Part shown: positions 41,307 through 49,920 of the stretch, piece after piece | Layout: each line of letters begins with the position of its first letter | Position numbering within the stretch: the first letter of the stretch is position 1 | Source of the DNA: Ignavibacteria bacterium UBA7675 | GTDB lineage: Bacteria; Bacteroidota; Ignavibacteria; Kapaibacteriales; UB7675 | Assembly: GCA_002483085.1 (NCBI GenBank) | Contig: DLHF01000063.1 | Location: 15,607 to 79,606 of the forward strand | DNA length: 64,000 nt | Direction of reading: 5' to 3' | Translations under genes and position numbers: made by a program | Notes under the pieces: generated by a model | Seen by the model: only the letters and a program-made list of their open reading frames with translations | The model's database searches: none | Told to the model about the DNA's origin: nothing

Positions 41307-42002
41307 ATGAGTGGAAAAATGATCGAGTTTCAAGGGAATGGCACAACATATCGAGGTTATTGTTCGCCTGCGTTCAACCGCGGTCCCGGTATTATTGTGA
41401 TACAGGAATGGTGGGGGCTTGTCGACCACATCAAAGATCTGTGTGACCGATTTGCTGCAGCCGGTTTCACTGCCTTTGCTCCAGACTTTTATCACGGCAA
41501 AGAAACAAAATCGCCCGATGAAGCCGGGAAGATGATGATGTCGCTGAATATCGACGACGCTTCCAAGGTGATAGAAGGCGCTATTGGGGAATTGCTGAAA
41601 CAGTACGAGTGTACGAGCGAAACGGTGGGTGTCGTAGGTTTCTGCATGGGCGGACAACTCGCTTTGTATGCTGCTGCTGCGAATCCCGACCGTGTTTCGG
41701 CTTGTGTGGACTTCTACGGATTTCCTTTTCATCCGGATATCAAACCACCTTTCGACCAGATGAAAGCGGCGGTTCTTGCGTTTTTCGGTGAAAACGACCA
41801 CCTGGCAAACGCCGATGTCATTGCTTCTCTGCGCGGGCAGTTAGAGCAGGCGGGAGTTGATGTAGAAGTTGAGGTGTATGAGGACGCCGATCATGCGTTC
41901 TTCAACGACACGCGCAAAGAAGTGTTCGACGAAGAAGCGGCTGAAGATGCTTGGAAGCGCATGCTGATTTTCTTCCGCAATCATGTGCCCAATGCAGCGT
42001 GA
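41307..42002 (+). CDS. Dienelactone hydrolase family protein
   Basis: A 231-residue alpha/beta hydrolase preceded by AAAGGAGA. Family landmarks are present: VIQEWWGL (Glu that activates the nucleophile), GFCMGGQLA with the Cys nucleophile, the ENDHLANAD region for the acid and EDADHAFFNDTR with the catalytic His. Typical length for the family. The natural substrate need not be dienelactone. A terminator follows. Confidence 0.9.
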   Translation: MSGKMIEFQGNGTTYRGYCSPAFNRGPGIIVIQEWWGLVDHIKDLCDRFAAAGFTAFAPDFYHGKETKSPDEAGKMMMSLNIDDASKVIEGAIGELLKQYECTSETVGVVGFCMGGQLALYAAAANPDRVSACVDFYGFPFHPDIKPPFDQMKAAVLAFFGENDHLANADVIASLRGQLEQAGVDVEVEVYEDADHAFFNDTRKEVFDEEAAEDAWKRMLIFFRNHVPNAA

Positions 42003-42027
42003 CAGCAGCAAATCCCATGAGAAACAG

Positions 42028-42060
42028 AAAACCCCGGTTGCAGTGTGCCGCCGGGGTTTT
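42028..42060 (+). terminator. Rho-independent terminator after the dienelactone hydrolase gene
   Basis: AAAACCCCGG (42028-42037) pairs with CCGGGGTTTT (42051-42060) and is followed by further T. Confidence 0.9.
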
Positions 42061-42215
42061 TTTCTTGTACAGCTCTCTGATCCGCAGAAGCGATGATTGG
42101 CATAGGCGTCTTGTGCATGCTGCCGTGGCCAGTTGCTTCATCGGCGCATCGCTCCGGCGATAGCGAATTACTTGTGTCCGTATCGCATGATACCGAGCTA
42201 TGTACTTGCTTCTGA

Positions 42216-43331
42216 TTACTTGATGAAGTCGTAGGAGTCGACGTACTCCATGTCGAAAGCTTCGGCCACACCGCGATAGGTGATATGTCCCTTGTAGGTA
42301 TTGAGACCATAGCGCAGTTCTTCATTGCTGCGAATAGCTTCCTCATAGCCGAGATTTGCGATTTGGATCGCATAGGGAAGCGTAGCATTGGTAAGGCCGA
42401 TTGTAGATGTAAAGGGAACTGCACCCGGCATATTTGCCACGCAATAGTGCACGATACCATCTACAGTATAAATCGGATCAGCGTGAGTTGTGGCCTTGCT
42501 TGTTTCGAAACAGCCACCTTGATCAATAGATACATCGACCAGAACGCTACCTTCGCGCATCTCGCCGAGCATCTCGCGTGTAACGAGGTAGGGAGCTTTT
42601 GCGCCCGGGATCAGGACGGCACCGATAACGAGATCGGCTGTTCTGATTGCTTCGCGGATATTATAGGGATTCGACATCATCGTTGTGATGTTTTTCGGCA
42701 TTACATCATCGAGGTAGCGCAGGCGGTACAGATTGCTATCAAAAATTGTAACACGGGCGCCAAAGCCTGCTGCGATTTTTGCGGAGTTTGTACCCACAAT
42801 ACCACCGCCGAGCACCAGCACATTAGCCGGTTGGGTGCCCGGGATACCGCCGAGCAGTACACCGCGACCGCCCATTGTGCGTTCGAGGTATTTTGCACCT
42901 TCCTGGGGAGCCATACGTCCTGCAACTTCGCTCATCGGAATAAGCAGCGGCAGCGAGCCATCTTTGCGCTGCACTGTTTCGTAGGCAATCGTAATGCTTT
43001 TGCTTTGCAGCATTGCATCGGTAAGCTCGCGCGATGCAGCGTAGTGGAAATAGGTAAATACAATCTGATTTTCGCGGATAAGGCCGTACTCTTGTGCAAT
43101 CGGCTCTTTTACCTTCATAATCATATCCGCTCTGTCGAATACTTCTTTTGCCGTAGCTACGATTTCAGCGCCTGCTGCTACATAGCTGTCGTCGCTGAAT
43201 CCGCTGCCTTTGCCGGCATTGGTTTCGATGAGGACGGTATGACCGTGTTGTTTAAGCGCCTCTACGCCGCTGGGAGCAAGCGCAACGCGGTTCTCGTTCG
43301 ACTTGATTTCCTTGGGAACACCGATGATCAT
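42216..43331 (-). CDS. ald: Alanine dehydrogenase
   Basis: A 371-residue NAD-dependent enzyme that interconverts L-alanine and pyruvate plus ammonia. The start MIIGVPKEIKSNENRVAL matches the family N-terminus; the frame is open further but unrelated. Lys in MKVKEP and His in YFHYAAS are the active-site residues of the family. VLVLGGGIVGTNSAKIAAGFGARVTIFD is the NAD-binding motif. Length is exactly typical (about 370). A monocistronic gene. Confidence 0.95.
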   Translation of the reverse strand: MIIGVPKEIKSNENRVALAPSGVEALKQHGHTVLIETNAGKGSGFSDDSYVAAGAEIVATAKEVFDRADMIMKVKEPIAQEYGLIRENQIVFTYFHYAASRELTDAMLQSKSITIAYETVQRKDGSLPLLIPMSEVAGRMAPQEGAKYLERTMGGRGVLLGGIPGTQPANVLVLGGGIVGTNSAKIAAGFGARVTIFDSNLYRLRYLDDVMPKNITTMMSNPYNIREAIRTADLVIGAVLIPGAKAPYLVTREMLGEMREGSVLVDVSIDQGGCFETSKATTHADPIYTVDGIVHYCVANMPGAVPFTSTIGLTNATLPYAIQIANLGYEEAIRSNEELRYGLNTYKGHITYRGVAEAFDMEYVDSYDFIK

Positions 43332-43480
43332 GACGAAATCCAGAATGATTGTAAGGAAAAATGCGAGATAGTCTCGGATGTTTATACGAAAGCCCAAATT
43401 TACATAAAATCTTCTTTCCCGGCGACGAGAATTTGGGTGGACGGCAAAACAACACGTGCTTTTAGAGCCTGATAAAACAA

Positions 43481-43509
43481 AAGCGCCCTGATAGAAAAGC
43501 AGGACGCTT
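43481..43509 (-). terminator. Terminator of the three-FN3 lipoprotein gene
   Basis: An imperfect stem (one mismatch) between AAGCGCCCTG (43481-43490) and CAGGACGCTT (43500-43509) is followed on the minus strand by TTGTTTT. Confidence 0.75.
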
Positions 43510-43529
43510 GGCGGAAATTATCTGGATGC

Positions 43530-45041
43530 CTATCGCGAAGGGCGTATCTGCCGCGTAGCTGCGGGCTCTGCTTTGCGGCTTTTTCCGCTCGGAATAATAG
43601 CATAGGGGACATTGGGCGTGGGCTGGTAGGAAATCTGAACTTCGATGTATGTATCGTTGCCCGACCCCTGAATCACTTTGCCATTTTTTGCCAGCACAAG
43701 TACCTTGGCGTAATTGCCTTCCTCGGTTTGCACGACAAATGCGAAACCTTTGTTGCTGTTAATGATCTGTAGCTGTTCGATTTTATCAACAAATAGCGGC
43801 GAAGGATCGCCCATATCTTCGAGGTTGGTAATGTCGGAATAGCGATTTGTACTTACATAGGTACGTCTGGCGAGCGCTCCATTAGGAAAGGTGAAGCTAT
43901 TATCAACATATATGGTCTGTGCGGGCGAGCCAATCGCTGGCTGCATTGGTTCGCTATCGTCGAATGCTAAATCCCAATCGCCTCCGTCGGCAATAGTCAG
44001 TACTCGTATCTGGCCAGTATTATCCTCGAAATCGACACCTGCGCCCATCGTTGATTTGGAGCCGTACAACCGTATGACTGGCGAGATACGCGCAGGAGCC
44101 CAACTGATAGATGCGTCGGAGCTTGCTTTCCCGGTTGTCGTTCGTGCGCGCAGAGTAAATGTGTACACGGTGCCTGCTGTAAGCTCGCCTACAGTGTAGG
44201 AAGTCTTTTCTTTGCCAATGGCGATAGGTTGCGAAGAACCACCGGGTTCGTAGGCCAGCTCGTATTTGTCGAAATTGGAATTACCTGCGTCGGGAGAGGC
44301 TGTCCACTGCAGACGTATTTCTGTGCTGCTGGTCGCTGTGGCAAGCAGACCCGACGGAGGTGCTGGCGGAGGGGTATTGTCATGTGTTGTTGCCGACGTT
44401 GATACCGATATGCTGCTGCGGCCATCAGCGGTGCGGGCTACCAGAGCAAACGTATAAAGCGTGCCTTCTGCAAGCCCGGTAGCTGTGTAGGAAGTAGCGG
44501 TGCTGGCCAGCTCGATGTCCTGCGCTCCATACGAAAGGATATACCCTGCAAAATCGCTCCAAGATGCACTTGTAGATGCAGTCCACGCAAGCTCTATTTC
44601 TGTGGCGTGGATATCTACTGTTCTGAAGTTAGTAGGCGAGGCAGGGGGTGGTAATGGGGGTGTTGCCACGCTGAATATTGCTGCAACGCTTTCTTCGCCT
44701 TCTGAGTTCAGGGCTTTCAAAGAGAATGTGTAGTTCGTGTTGGGTGCCAGCCCTGTTACAGTGTAGGACGTTGCTGCTTTGTTTATACCCGTGATAGTAG
44801 TATCTGCATAGGAGAGCTTGTAGCCCGCCAGAGCGAGAATGCCATTACCACTTTTACCAGATTCTTGCAGCATGGCTTCCGAAGGAGTTTTCCAAGTGAG
44901 AGTAACGCTGGTGGGCGTGACCGATTCGGAACCAATTTCCCGGGGTATGGATGGAATGGGCTCAGGCTGAACGGGGTCGTCGCCACTACAGCCGGGGAGC
45001 AATGTGCAAAGTATGAGTAGTAGGGCAACGTAGAGTTTCAT
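43530..45041 (-). CDS. Lipoprotein with three fibronectin type III domains
   Basis: A 503-residue lipoprotein: signal peptide with lipobox LLPGC (Cys18). Three FN3 modules follow (about 35-125, 130-220, 225-315), each with the SVTLTW...GYKLSY...YTVTGLAPNTNYTF pattern. The C-terminal 190 residues form a domain of unknown function, beginning WAPARISPVIRLYGS and containing FVVQTEEGNYAKVLVLAKNGKVI and YIEVQISYQPTPNVPYA. The neighbouring lipoprotein shares this domain with a single FN3. It may be an outer-membrane lipoprotein involved in adhesion or binding (inference). Confidence 0.85.
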   Translation of the reverse strand: MKLYVALLLILCTLLPGCSGDDPVQPEPIPSIPREIGSESVTPTSVTLTWKTPSEAMLQESGKSGNGILALAGYKLSYADTTITGINKAATSYTVTGLAPNTNYTFSLKALNSEGEESVAAIFSVATPPLPPPASPTNFRTVDIHATEIELAWTASTSASWSDFAGYILSYGAQDIELASTATSYTATGLAEGTLYTFALVARTADGRSSISVSTSATTHDNTPPPAPPSGLLATATSSTEIRLQWTASPDAGNSNFDKYELAYEPGGSSQPIAIGKEKTSYTVGELTAGTVYTFTLRARTTTGKASSDASISWAPARISPVIRLYGSKSTMGAGVDFEDNTGQIRVLTIADGGDWDLAFDDSEPMQPAIGSPAQTIYVDNSFTFPNGALARRTYVSTNRYSDITNLEDMGDPSPLFVDKIEQLQIINSNKGFAFVVQTEEGNYAKVLVLAKNGKVIQGSGNDTYIEVQISYQPTPNVPYAIIPSGKSRKAEPAATRQIRPSR

Positions 45042-45123
45042 GGCAGTTCCTGATGGAGCTGTATAAGTGTATTGGTTGCCGCAAAAGTAACAAAGATTTT
45101 CCGATAAGTGGTTTTAAAATAAA

Positions 45124-45152
45124 AAATGCCCCGCCGAAAAAGCGGGGCATTT
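45124..45152 (-). terminator. Terminator of the single-FN3 lipoprotein gene
   Basis: AAATGCCCCGC (45124-45134) pairs with GCGGGGCATTT (45142-45152). On the minus strand it continues as TTTATTTTA. Confidence 0.9.
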
Positions 45153-45181
45153 GGTTGTAGCTATCTGTAGCTCAACAACAA

Positions 45182-46150
45182 TTACTTGGTAGCGCGTGCT
45201 GTATTGCGCTGTACGGTGTTGCCAACAACGAAGTCGGTCGGAACACCTTTGGGCAGTGCATACGGAGTATTGATTGTCGGTTGGTACGAAATCTGTACTT
45301 CGATATAGCGATCAGCACCTGTACCGTGAACAACTTGGCCGCCGGTTGCGAGTACTAATACTTTTGCGAAGTTACCTTCGGCAGTTTTAGCTATAAAAGC
45401 GAACGGCTGTGTTGCTGTAGGTGTAAATGCCTGAAGCTGCTCTAATGTACCTGCTTGCAGAGCTGCGGATTCAAACACGCTCTCCAACGAGCTAGCACCT
45501 GTATAACGAGCCGAGCTTACGAAGGTTTTTTTAGCCATTTGATCGTTGTTCGGAGCTTTGAATGCTCCTGTTTCTGTAACATAGCTCGTCTGATAAGGCG
45601 AACCAATGCCGAGTGTATCCGGGTCTGTATCGTCGAAGCCGATATCCCACGCGCCGCCATTGGCAACTTTGAGCTGTGCCGGAGCACCATCGGTACCGCC
45701 GTTAAAATCCAAACCACTTCCCTGGCTCGATGCTGAACCGTACAGGCGAATAACGCCGGAGAAACGAGCCGGAGCCCATTTGATTTGCGTACCGCCGCTT
45801 ACTGTACTGTTGCTGCCTTTAGCCTTCAGTGTAAAAGTATAAGGCGTTCCCACTGCAAGGTTTTCTACCGTGTACGATGTCTGATTAGCAGTAATGCTGA
45901 TCGGCGTTGTACCACCGGGTGAATAGGTCAGCTCATAGCCTGAAAGGCTGATGGTAGCCGAGCTCGACGGGGCTGTCCATTTCAGAAGGATTTTACCTAT
46001 GTTGCCTGTGTTGGCACCAGAGGTAGCCATGAGATTTGTTGGATTGTTAATAGTATCGGTGGGACCATTTTCATTTTCGTTACAACCGAACGCAATAAGC
46101 GCAACGGCCAGCATAGCAAAAAAAGTGCTTGAAATTCTGAACTTCTTCAT
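45182..46150 (-). CDS. Lipoprotein with one fibronectin type III domain, paralogue of the next gene
   Basis: A 322-residue lipoprotein with signal and lipobox LIAFGC (Cys23). One FN3 module (about 35-125) is followed by the domain shared with the 503-residue protein: WAPARFSGVIRLYGS...GLDF, WDIGFDD, GSPYQTSYV, FIAKTAEGNFAKVLVLATGG and YIEVQISYQPTINTPYALP. Each gene has its own terminator, so they are separate units although adjacent and co-directional. Confidence 0.85.
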   Translation of the reverse strand: MKKFRISSTFFAMLAVALIAFGCNENENGPTDTINNPTNLMATSGANTGNIGKILLKWTAPSSSATISLSGYELTYSPGGTTPISITANQTSYTVENLAVGTPYTFTLKAKGSNSTVSGGTQIKWAPARFSGVIRLYGSASSQGSGLDFNGGTDGAPAQLKVANGGAWDIGFDDTDPDTLGIGSPYQTSYVTETGAFKAPNNDQMAKKTFVSSARYTGASSLESVFESAALQAGTLEQLQAFTPTATQPFAFIAKTAEGNFAKVLVLATGGQVVHGTGADRYIEVQISYQPTINTPYALPKGVPTDFVVGNTVQRNTARATK

Positions 46151-46384
46151 ACAGCGACTCCATAATGATAAAATTGTGAGAACAATATATTAGCCGACAA
46201 TCGAAATCTGGGGAATATACGAAAGCGTTTTTGCGATTGTTCCAACTCTGGCAAACATTACTCGGGGGCAGAATGTTTCACAAAGGTAGAAACACTGTAA
46301 TTTCACGGGTGCAAATATTGAACAGTTCGCCCAAAAAATCAAGCGTTTTCCGCAGGTTGTGCTGGGTGGGTGGGCTATTATGCG

Positions 46385-47647
46385 TCAGTAATTTACTACC
46401 GATCTGTGCCCCTTGATCCACACTTCGCTTATATGATTGACGCCAAAGTGGTAAATCATATCTGTGTAGGATGTAGTTCCGGCAATCAGGAAGCTCGCTT
46501 CTTTGCCCGGTTCCAGGCTGCCCATGCTATCGGAAGTAGCAATCGCCGCCGCGCCATTCAGCGTTGCTGCACACAGGGCCTCTTCCATTGTCATTTTCAT
46601 TTGGGTACAGGCCAGCGAGAGCATAAGCTGCATATTTTCGGTAAAGCAAGAGCCGGGATTGCAGTCCGTTGCCAAGGCAATGGCCATTCCTTCTTCAATC
46701 ATCCGGCGGGCTGGTGCGTAGGGCAAGCCGAGGAAATAAGCCGTGCCCGGCAGAAGTGTTCCCACAACTCCAGCTTTGCTCATTGCCGCAATGCCTTCGC
46801 TATTGATATTCAGCAAATGGTCGGCAGAGCTACAGCTCAAGCGCGCCGAAAGAGCAGCGGCGCTTACGTCGCTGAGCTCGTCGGCGTGAATTTTCAGCTT
46901 CATTCCAGCTTGCTCGGCCCGCAGCAGGATGCGCTCTGTTTCTTCGATAGTATAATACCCTGTGTCGGTAAAAACATCGCAGAATTCTGCCAATCCTTCC
47001 TCGGCTACAGCAGGTATCATTGTGTCGCAAAGCAAAGTGATATAGGCTTCGCGGTTGTTTTTGTATTCGGGCGGGATATCGTGTGCGCCCAGAAATGTAG
47101 CACTGATGTGCAGCGGCAGTTCATCGCGCAGAATACGAATAGCACGGAGCTGGTTGAGCTCGCTTTCGAGGTCGAGGCCATAGCCACTTTTGATTTCTAC
47201 AGCCGTTGTGCCGTAGCGCATGGCGCTAGTTACTAAATGCAGACCAGTTGCGGCCAGTTGTTCCACAGAACTTTCGCGAACAGCGCGCATTGTCTTGAGA
47301 ATGCCGCCGCCTTCGGCTGCAATTTCCTGGTAGGTTGTACCGCGCAGGCGCCGTGCAAATTCGTCCGACCGGTTGCCAGCAAATACCATGTGCGTGTGTG
47401 AGTCGACAAAACCCGGCAGCACGGTTTTGCCACTACAGTCTATAATCTCATCGGCGAGGAAGTCGAGGTTTTCCATACGGGTGTGAGCTTCTGCTGCTGT
47501 ACCAATCCAATGCACAGTGCCATCGCGTATCAGCAAAGCACCGTCAGAGATTGCACCGATATCCTGCATTTGCGCGCCGCTTTTGCGGGCTGCGCCGTTG
47601 GCATTCATTGTAACAAGAGAAGCAATATTTGTAAGAAGTGTGGTCAT
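46385..47647 (-). CDS. hutI: Imidazolonepropionase
   Basis: A 420-residue amidohydrolase that opens the imidazolone ring in histidine breakdown. Diagnostic features are the metal-binding GFVDSHTHMVFAGNRSDEF, SGYGLDLESELNQLR, TFLGAHDIPPEYK, KIHADELSD (metal His) and ALATDCNPGSC (catalytic Asp). The start at 47647 (MTTLLTNIASLVTMN) is set by homology. No other hut gene lies in the window; the phosphofructokinase-like gene lies 60 bases upstream on the same strand and may be co-transcribed. Confidence 0.93.
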   Translation of the reverse strand: MTTLLTNIASLVTMNANGAARKSGAQMQDIGAISDGALLIRDGTVHWIGTAAEAHTRMENLDFLADEIIDCSGKTVLPGFVDSHTHMVFAGNRSDEFARRLRGTTYQEIAAEGGGILKTMRAVRESSVEQLAATGLHLVTSAMRYGTTAVEIKSGYGLDLESELNQLRAIRILRDELPLHISATFLGAHDIPPEYKNNREAYITLLCDTMIPAVAEEGLAEFCDVFTDTGYYTIEETERILLRAEQAGMKLKIHADELSDVSAAALSARLSCSSADHLLNINSEGIAAMSKAGVVGTLLPGTAYFLGLPYAPARRMIEEGMAIALATDCNPGSCFTENMQLMLSLACTQMKMTMEEALCAATLNGAAAIATSDSMGSLEPGKEASFLIAGTTSYTDMIYHFGVNHISEVWIKGHRSVVNY

Positions 47648-47707
47648 GGACAGAAGGAATAAAAGCGATAACAGGGAATGATAAGAAAACAATCGGCACG
47701 CGCATCA

Positions 47708-48715
47708 TTAGCGGAGAGCGAGAGCAAATTCGATGAATTCGGGAGGGATGTCGGCATAGCTGGTCTGCGAGTCGTCGGCAGCCACTGCCAGTGGTAGCGG
47801 ATCGCTCATATGGCCTGTGTAGAAGGCAGAGTAGTAGCCGCTTTCGCATCGGTCGAACGCGTCCTTTACCATGCGATAGCCAAGCCAGCTCGCACGCAGG
47901 ATGTCGGTAGTCGCTGCTGTACCGCCGCGCTGGAAATAGCTCATATCGACCGACCGGATTTCGCGCCACACATTGCGCTGCTCAAAGATTTGTTCGAGTA
48001 TGGATTTGATCTCGTCGAGCGATTTCGGGTACGCTTCGCTTACGATGATGCGCGAGTCGCGGTCGCGTTCGCTTATCATGGAAGCCATGCGCTCGAAGTT
48101 GACCTGTTCGTGTGGGCGGATAACGTACTCGGCACCGGAGGCGATACCGGCAAAAAGCGGAAGGAATGCGGAGTTGCGCCCCATCGAGCGAATCAGGTAC
48201 ACGCGGCGGTGTGCGCTGGCTGTATCGCGTATCCATTCCAGCATCTCAAGGCTTTTGTCGATGGCGCTGTAGAATCCTATCGACGAGCCGTGCATATTGC
48301 ATACGTCGTTGTCGATAGAGCCCGGGCAGACCAAAATGCGCGTGCGCAGCTTTTCACGGCGGAGAATGTCTTCGATGACGGCAGCCGCTCGCAGGCTTCC
48401 ATTGCCTCCGCATACGAGCAGGTAGTCGAACCCAGCATCGTCGAGGTTGCGCGCTACCGTTTCTTGAATGTCGCTGTCTTTTGCCAGGTCGGCAAACCGC
48501 ACTGTTCCCAGAATCGTGCCACCAGCGCTTGATATACCCGCTACATCGAGCTTGTTGAGCCGCCGGTATCTGTTTTCCATAAGGCCGCGCCAGCCGTCTA
48601 ATACTCCCCACACTGATGTTTGGGGGCGGATGTTAAGTGCTGTACGCACAACTGCGCGAATAAAAGCATTCATTCCCGGGCAATCACCGCCGCCCGTCAT
48701 CACTGCAAATTTCAT
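47708..48715 (-). CDS. 6-phosphofructokinase family protein with altered nucleotide motif
   Basis: A 335-residue sugar-phosphate kinase fold protein. It has TGGGDCPGMNAFIRAVVR (5-22), the transition-state region PGSIDND (131-137, usually PGTIDND in ATP enzymes and catalytic Asp present), and SMGRNSAFLPLFAGIASGAEYV. The nucleotide motif reads CGGNGS (102-107) where ATP-dependent enzymes have GGDGS and PPi-dependent ones GGDD. The donor is therefore uncertain. Fructose-bisphosphatase is encoded 4 kb away. Confidence 0.85.
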   Translation of the reverse strand: MKFAVMTGGGDCPGMNAFIRAVVRTALNIRPQTSVWGVLDGWRGLMENRYRRLNKLDVAGISSAGGTILGTVRFADLAKDSDIQETVARNLDDAGFDYLLVCGGNGSLRAAAVIEDILRREKLRTRILVCPGSIDNDVCNMHGSSIGFYSAIDKSLEMLEWIRDTASAHRRVYLIRSMGRNSAFLPLFAGIASGAEYVIRPHEQVNFERMASMISERDRDSRIIVSEAYPKSLDEIKSILEQIFEQRNVWREIRSVDMSYFQRGGTAATTDILRASWLGYRMVKDAFDRCESGYYSAFYTGHMSDPLPLAVAADDSQTSYADIPPEFIEFALALR

Positions 48716-48838
48716 AGATCGTATCCTGCATAATACCATTAAAGGCACGTAAATATATGTGTTGAGGCGATGGTACGCAAAAAAACTGGTGTAAAGTTTA
48801 CACAATCAGCAGCTATACCCTGCCAATGATGCATATCT

Positions 48839-49291
48839 CTACAACGGCATGCGCCTGTTGAGTTCGGCGCGGACAGCCTGCAAAGTATTTACCAACTCCG
48901 CGCGCTGTTCGTCCGAAAGCACAGAAAAAACATCGTGCATCGCACGTATGTCTGCGTCCATCGATTCCAGAAGTGTAAGGCCGCTTGGGAGTATCAGCGT
49001 TCGCACAATGCGGTTGTCGCGGCTGTCGCGTGCCCGTGTTACATAACCGCCCAACTCAAGTCTTCTTATCAGCCGTGTGATATCCGGGCTGCGCTGTATC
49101 ATGCGGCTGTTCACTTCCGAGCACGAAAGCGCATTCGGATGGGAGCCGCGAAGAATTCGCAACATGTTGTACTGCTGGGTTGTAATCCCGTATCGCTGGC
49201 AGATGCTTAGAAAATAATCCCGTAATCGCTCGGCTGTAAACAGCAGGCCTACAGTAAGTTCGTGCTGCTGCGAGATGAACGGTTTGTTCAT
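48839..49291 (-). CDS. MarR-family transcriptional regulator
   Basis: About 150 residues from MNKPFISQQHELTVGLLF. A winged HTH is clear: YGITTQQYNMLRILRGSHPNALSCSEVNSRMIQRSPDITRLIRRLELGGYVTRARDSRDNRIVRTLILPSGLTLL. An alternative ATG lies eight codons upstream; the frame is open far beyond either. MarR proteins repress genes in response to small molecules; the target may be its own promoter or the kinase gene downstream. Confidence 0.85.
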   Translation of the reverse strand: MNKPFISQQHELTVGLLFTAERLRDYFLSICQRYGITTQQYNMLRILRGSHPNALSCSEVNSRMIQRSPDITRLIRRLELGGYVTRARDSRDNRIVRTLILPSGLTLLESMDADIRAMHDVFSVLSDEQRAELVNTLQAVRAELNRRMPL

Positions 49292-49633
49292 CTTTAGTTC
49301 TTCGCTAAGGCCCATAGGTATGAATACAAATGCGTCGACACTGTCGATATAAAAATCCGGGCTCGCAGCGGGCGAGCCGGTTATCTTCTCTTGGGAGCTG
49401 TCTGAAATTCGGTTCAGCGCTTTTGTCCTTGTGTGCAAACACCCATCGGACTGTCTCTGTATTGGAGCCTTTGTAGGCTTGTCGTACCTTCCTGCGCTCA
49501 TGATGCAAGGACTAATGTGCTGCGCTGCACACCTGTCGATACGGCGAGCCGGTACAAGGGATTTCCACAGATAGTATCTGTAGAATGTAGTAATAGCTGT
49601 GCGCCTATGTCTTCGGCCAGCCTTTCTGTCTCC

Positions 49634-49885
49634 GCACCGCGCTGCACGTCCGCCGCGTCGTTGTCCGGCCTACTCTCCGCGTATTGTTACCGTCAGTTCG
49701 TCTTTACACCGATTCTTATGGCAACAGTGCGAAGACGAGCCCACGATAATCCCGCAGTGGCTATCACAGCGGTTGGAGGCATCGGCGCCTATTCCCAAGC
49801 GAATAGCGGTTGGGCAGCGGATAACCGGTTTGTGCGACCGGTGACAGCGACCGGGCGTGTGGGCAGCGACGCCCGTGCCATACAT
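49634..49885 (+). repeat. Dispersed intergenic repeat, copy A
   Basis: This copy lies in the gene-free stretch from the MarR start to the T9SS protein (49292-49920). It opens with CCGCGCTGCACGTCCGCCGC, close to copy C, and contains TGTGCGACCGGTGACAGCG and GACGCCCGTGCCA (core about 49805-49885). Relics of an RPVTAT reading frame are shared by the copies. Apart from it the stretch shows nothing recognisable. Confidence 0.65.
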
Positions 49886-49920
49886 CGTTCATCACAGGAG
49901 TCTGCTGCAATGCCGTATTG

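Noticed and set aside
42285..43472. 395-codon plus-strand frame opposite alanine dehydrogenase
   Set aside because: Cys/His-rich product complementary to a clear enzyme gene; no start signal.
46370..47236. 288-codon plus-strand frame opposite hutI
   Set aside because: Shadow of a well-recognised gene, no family features.
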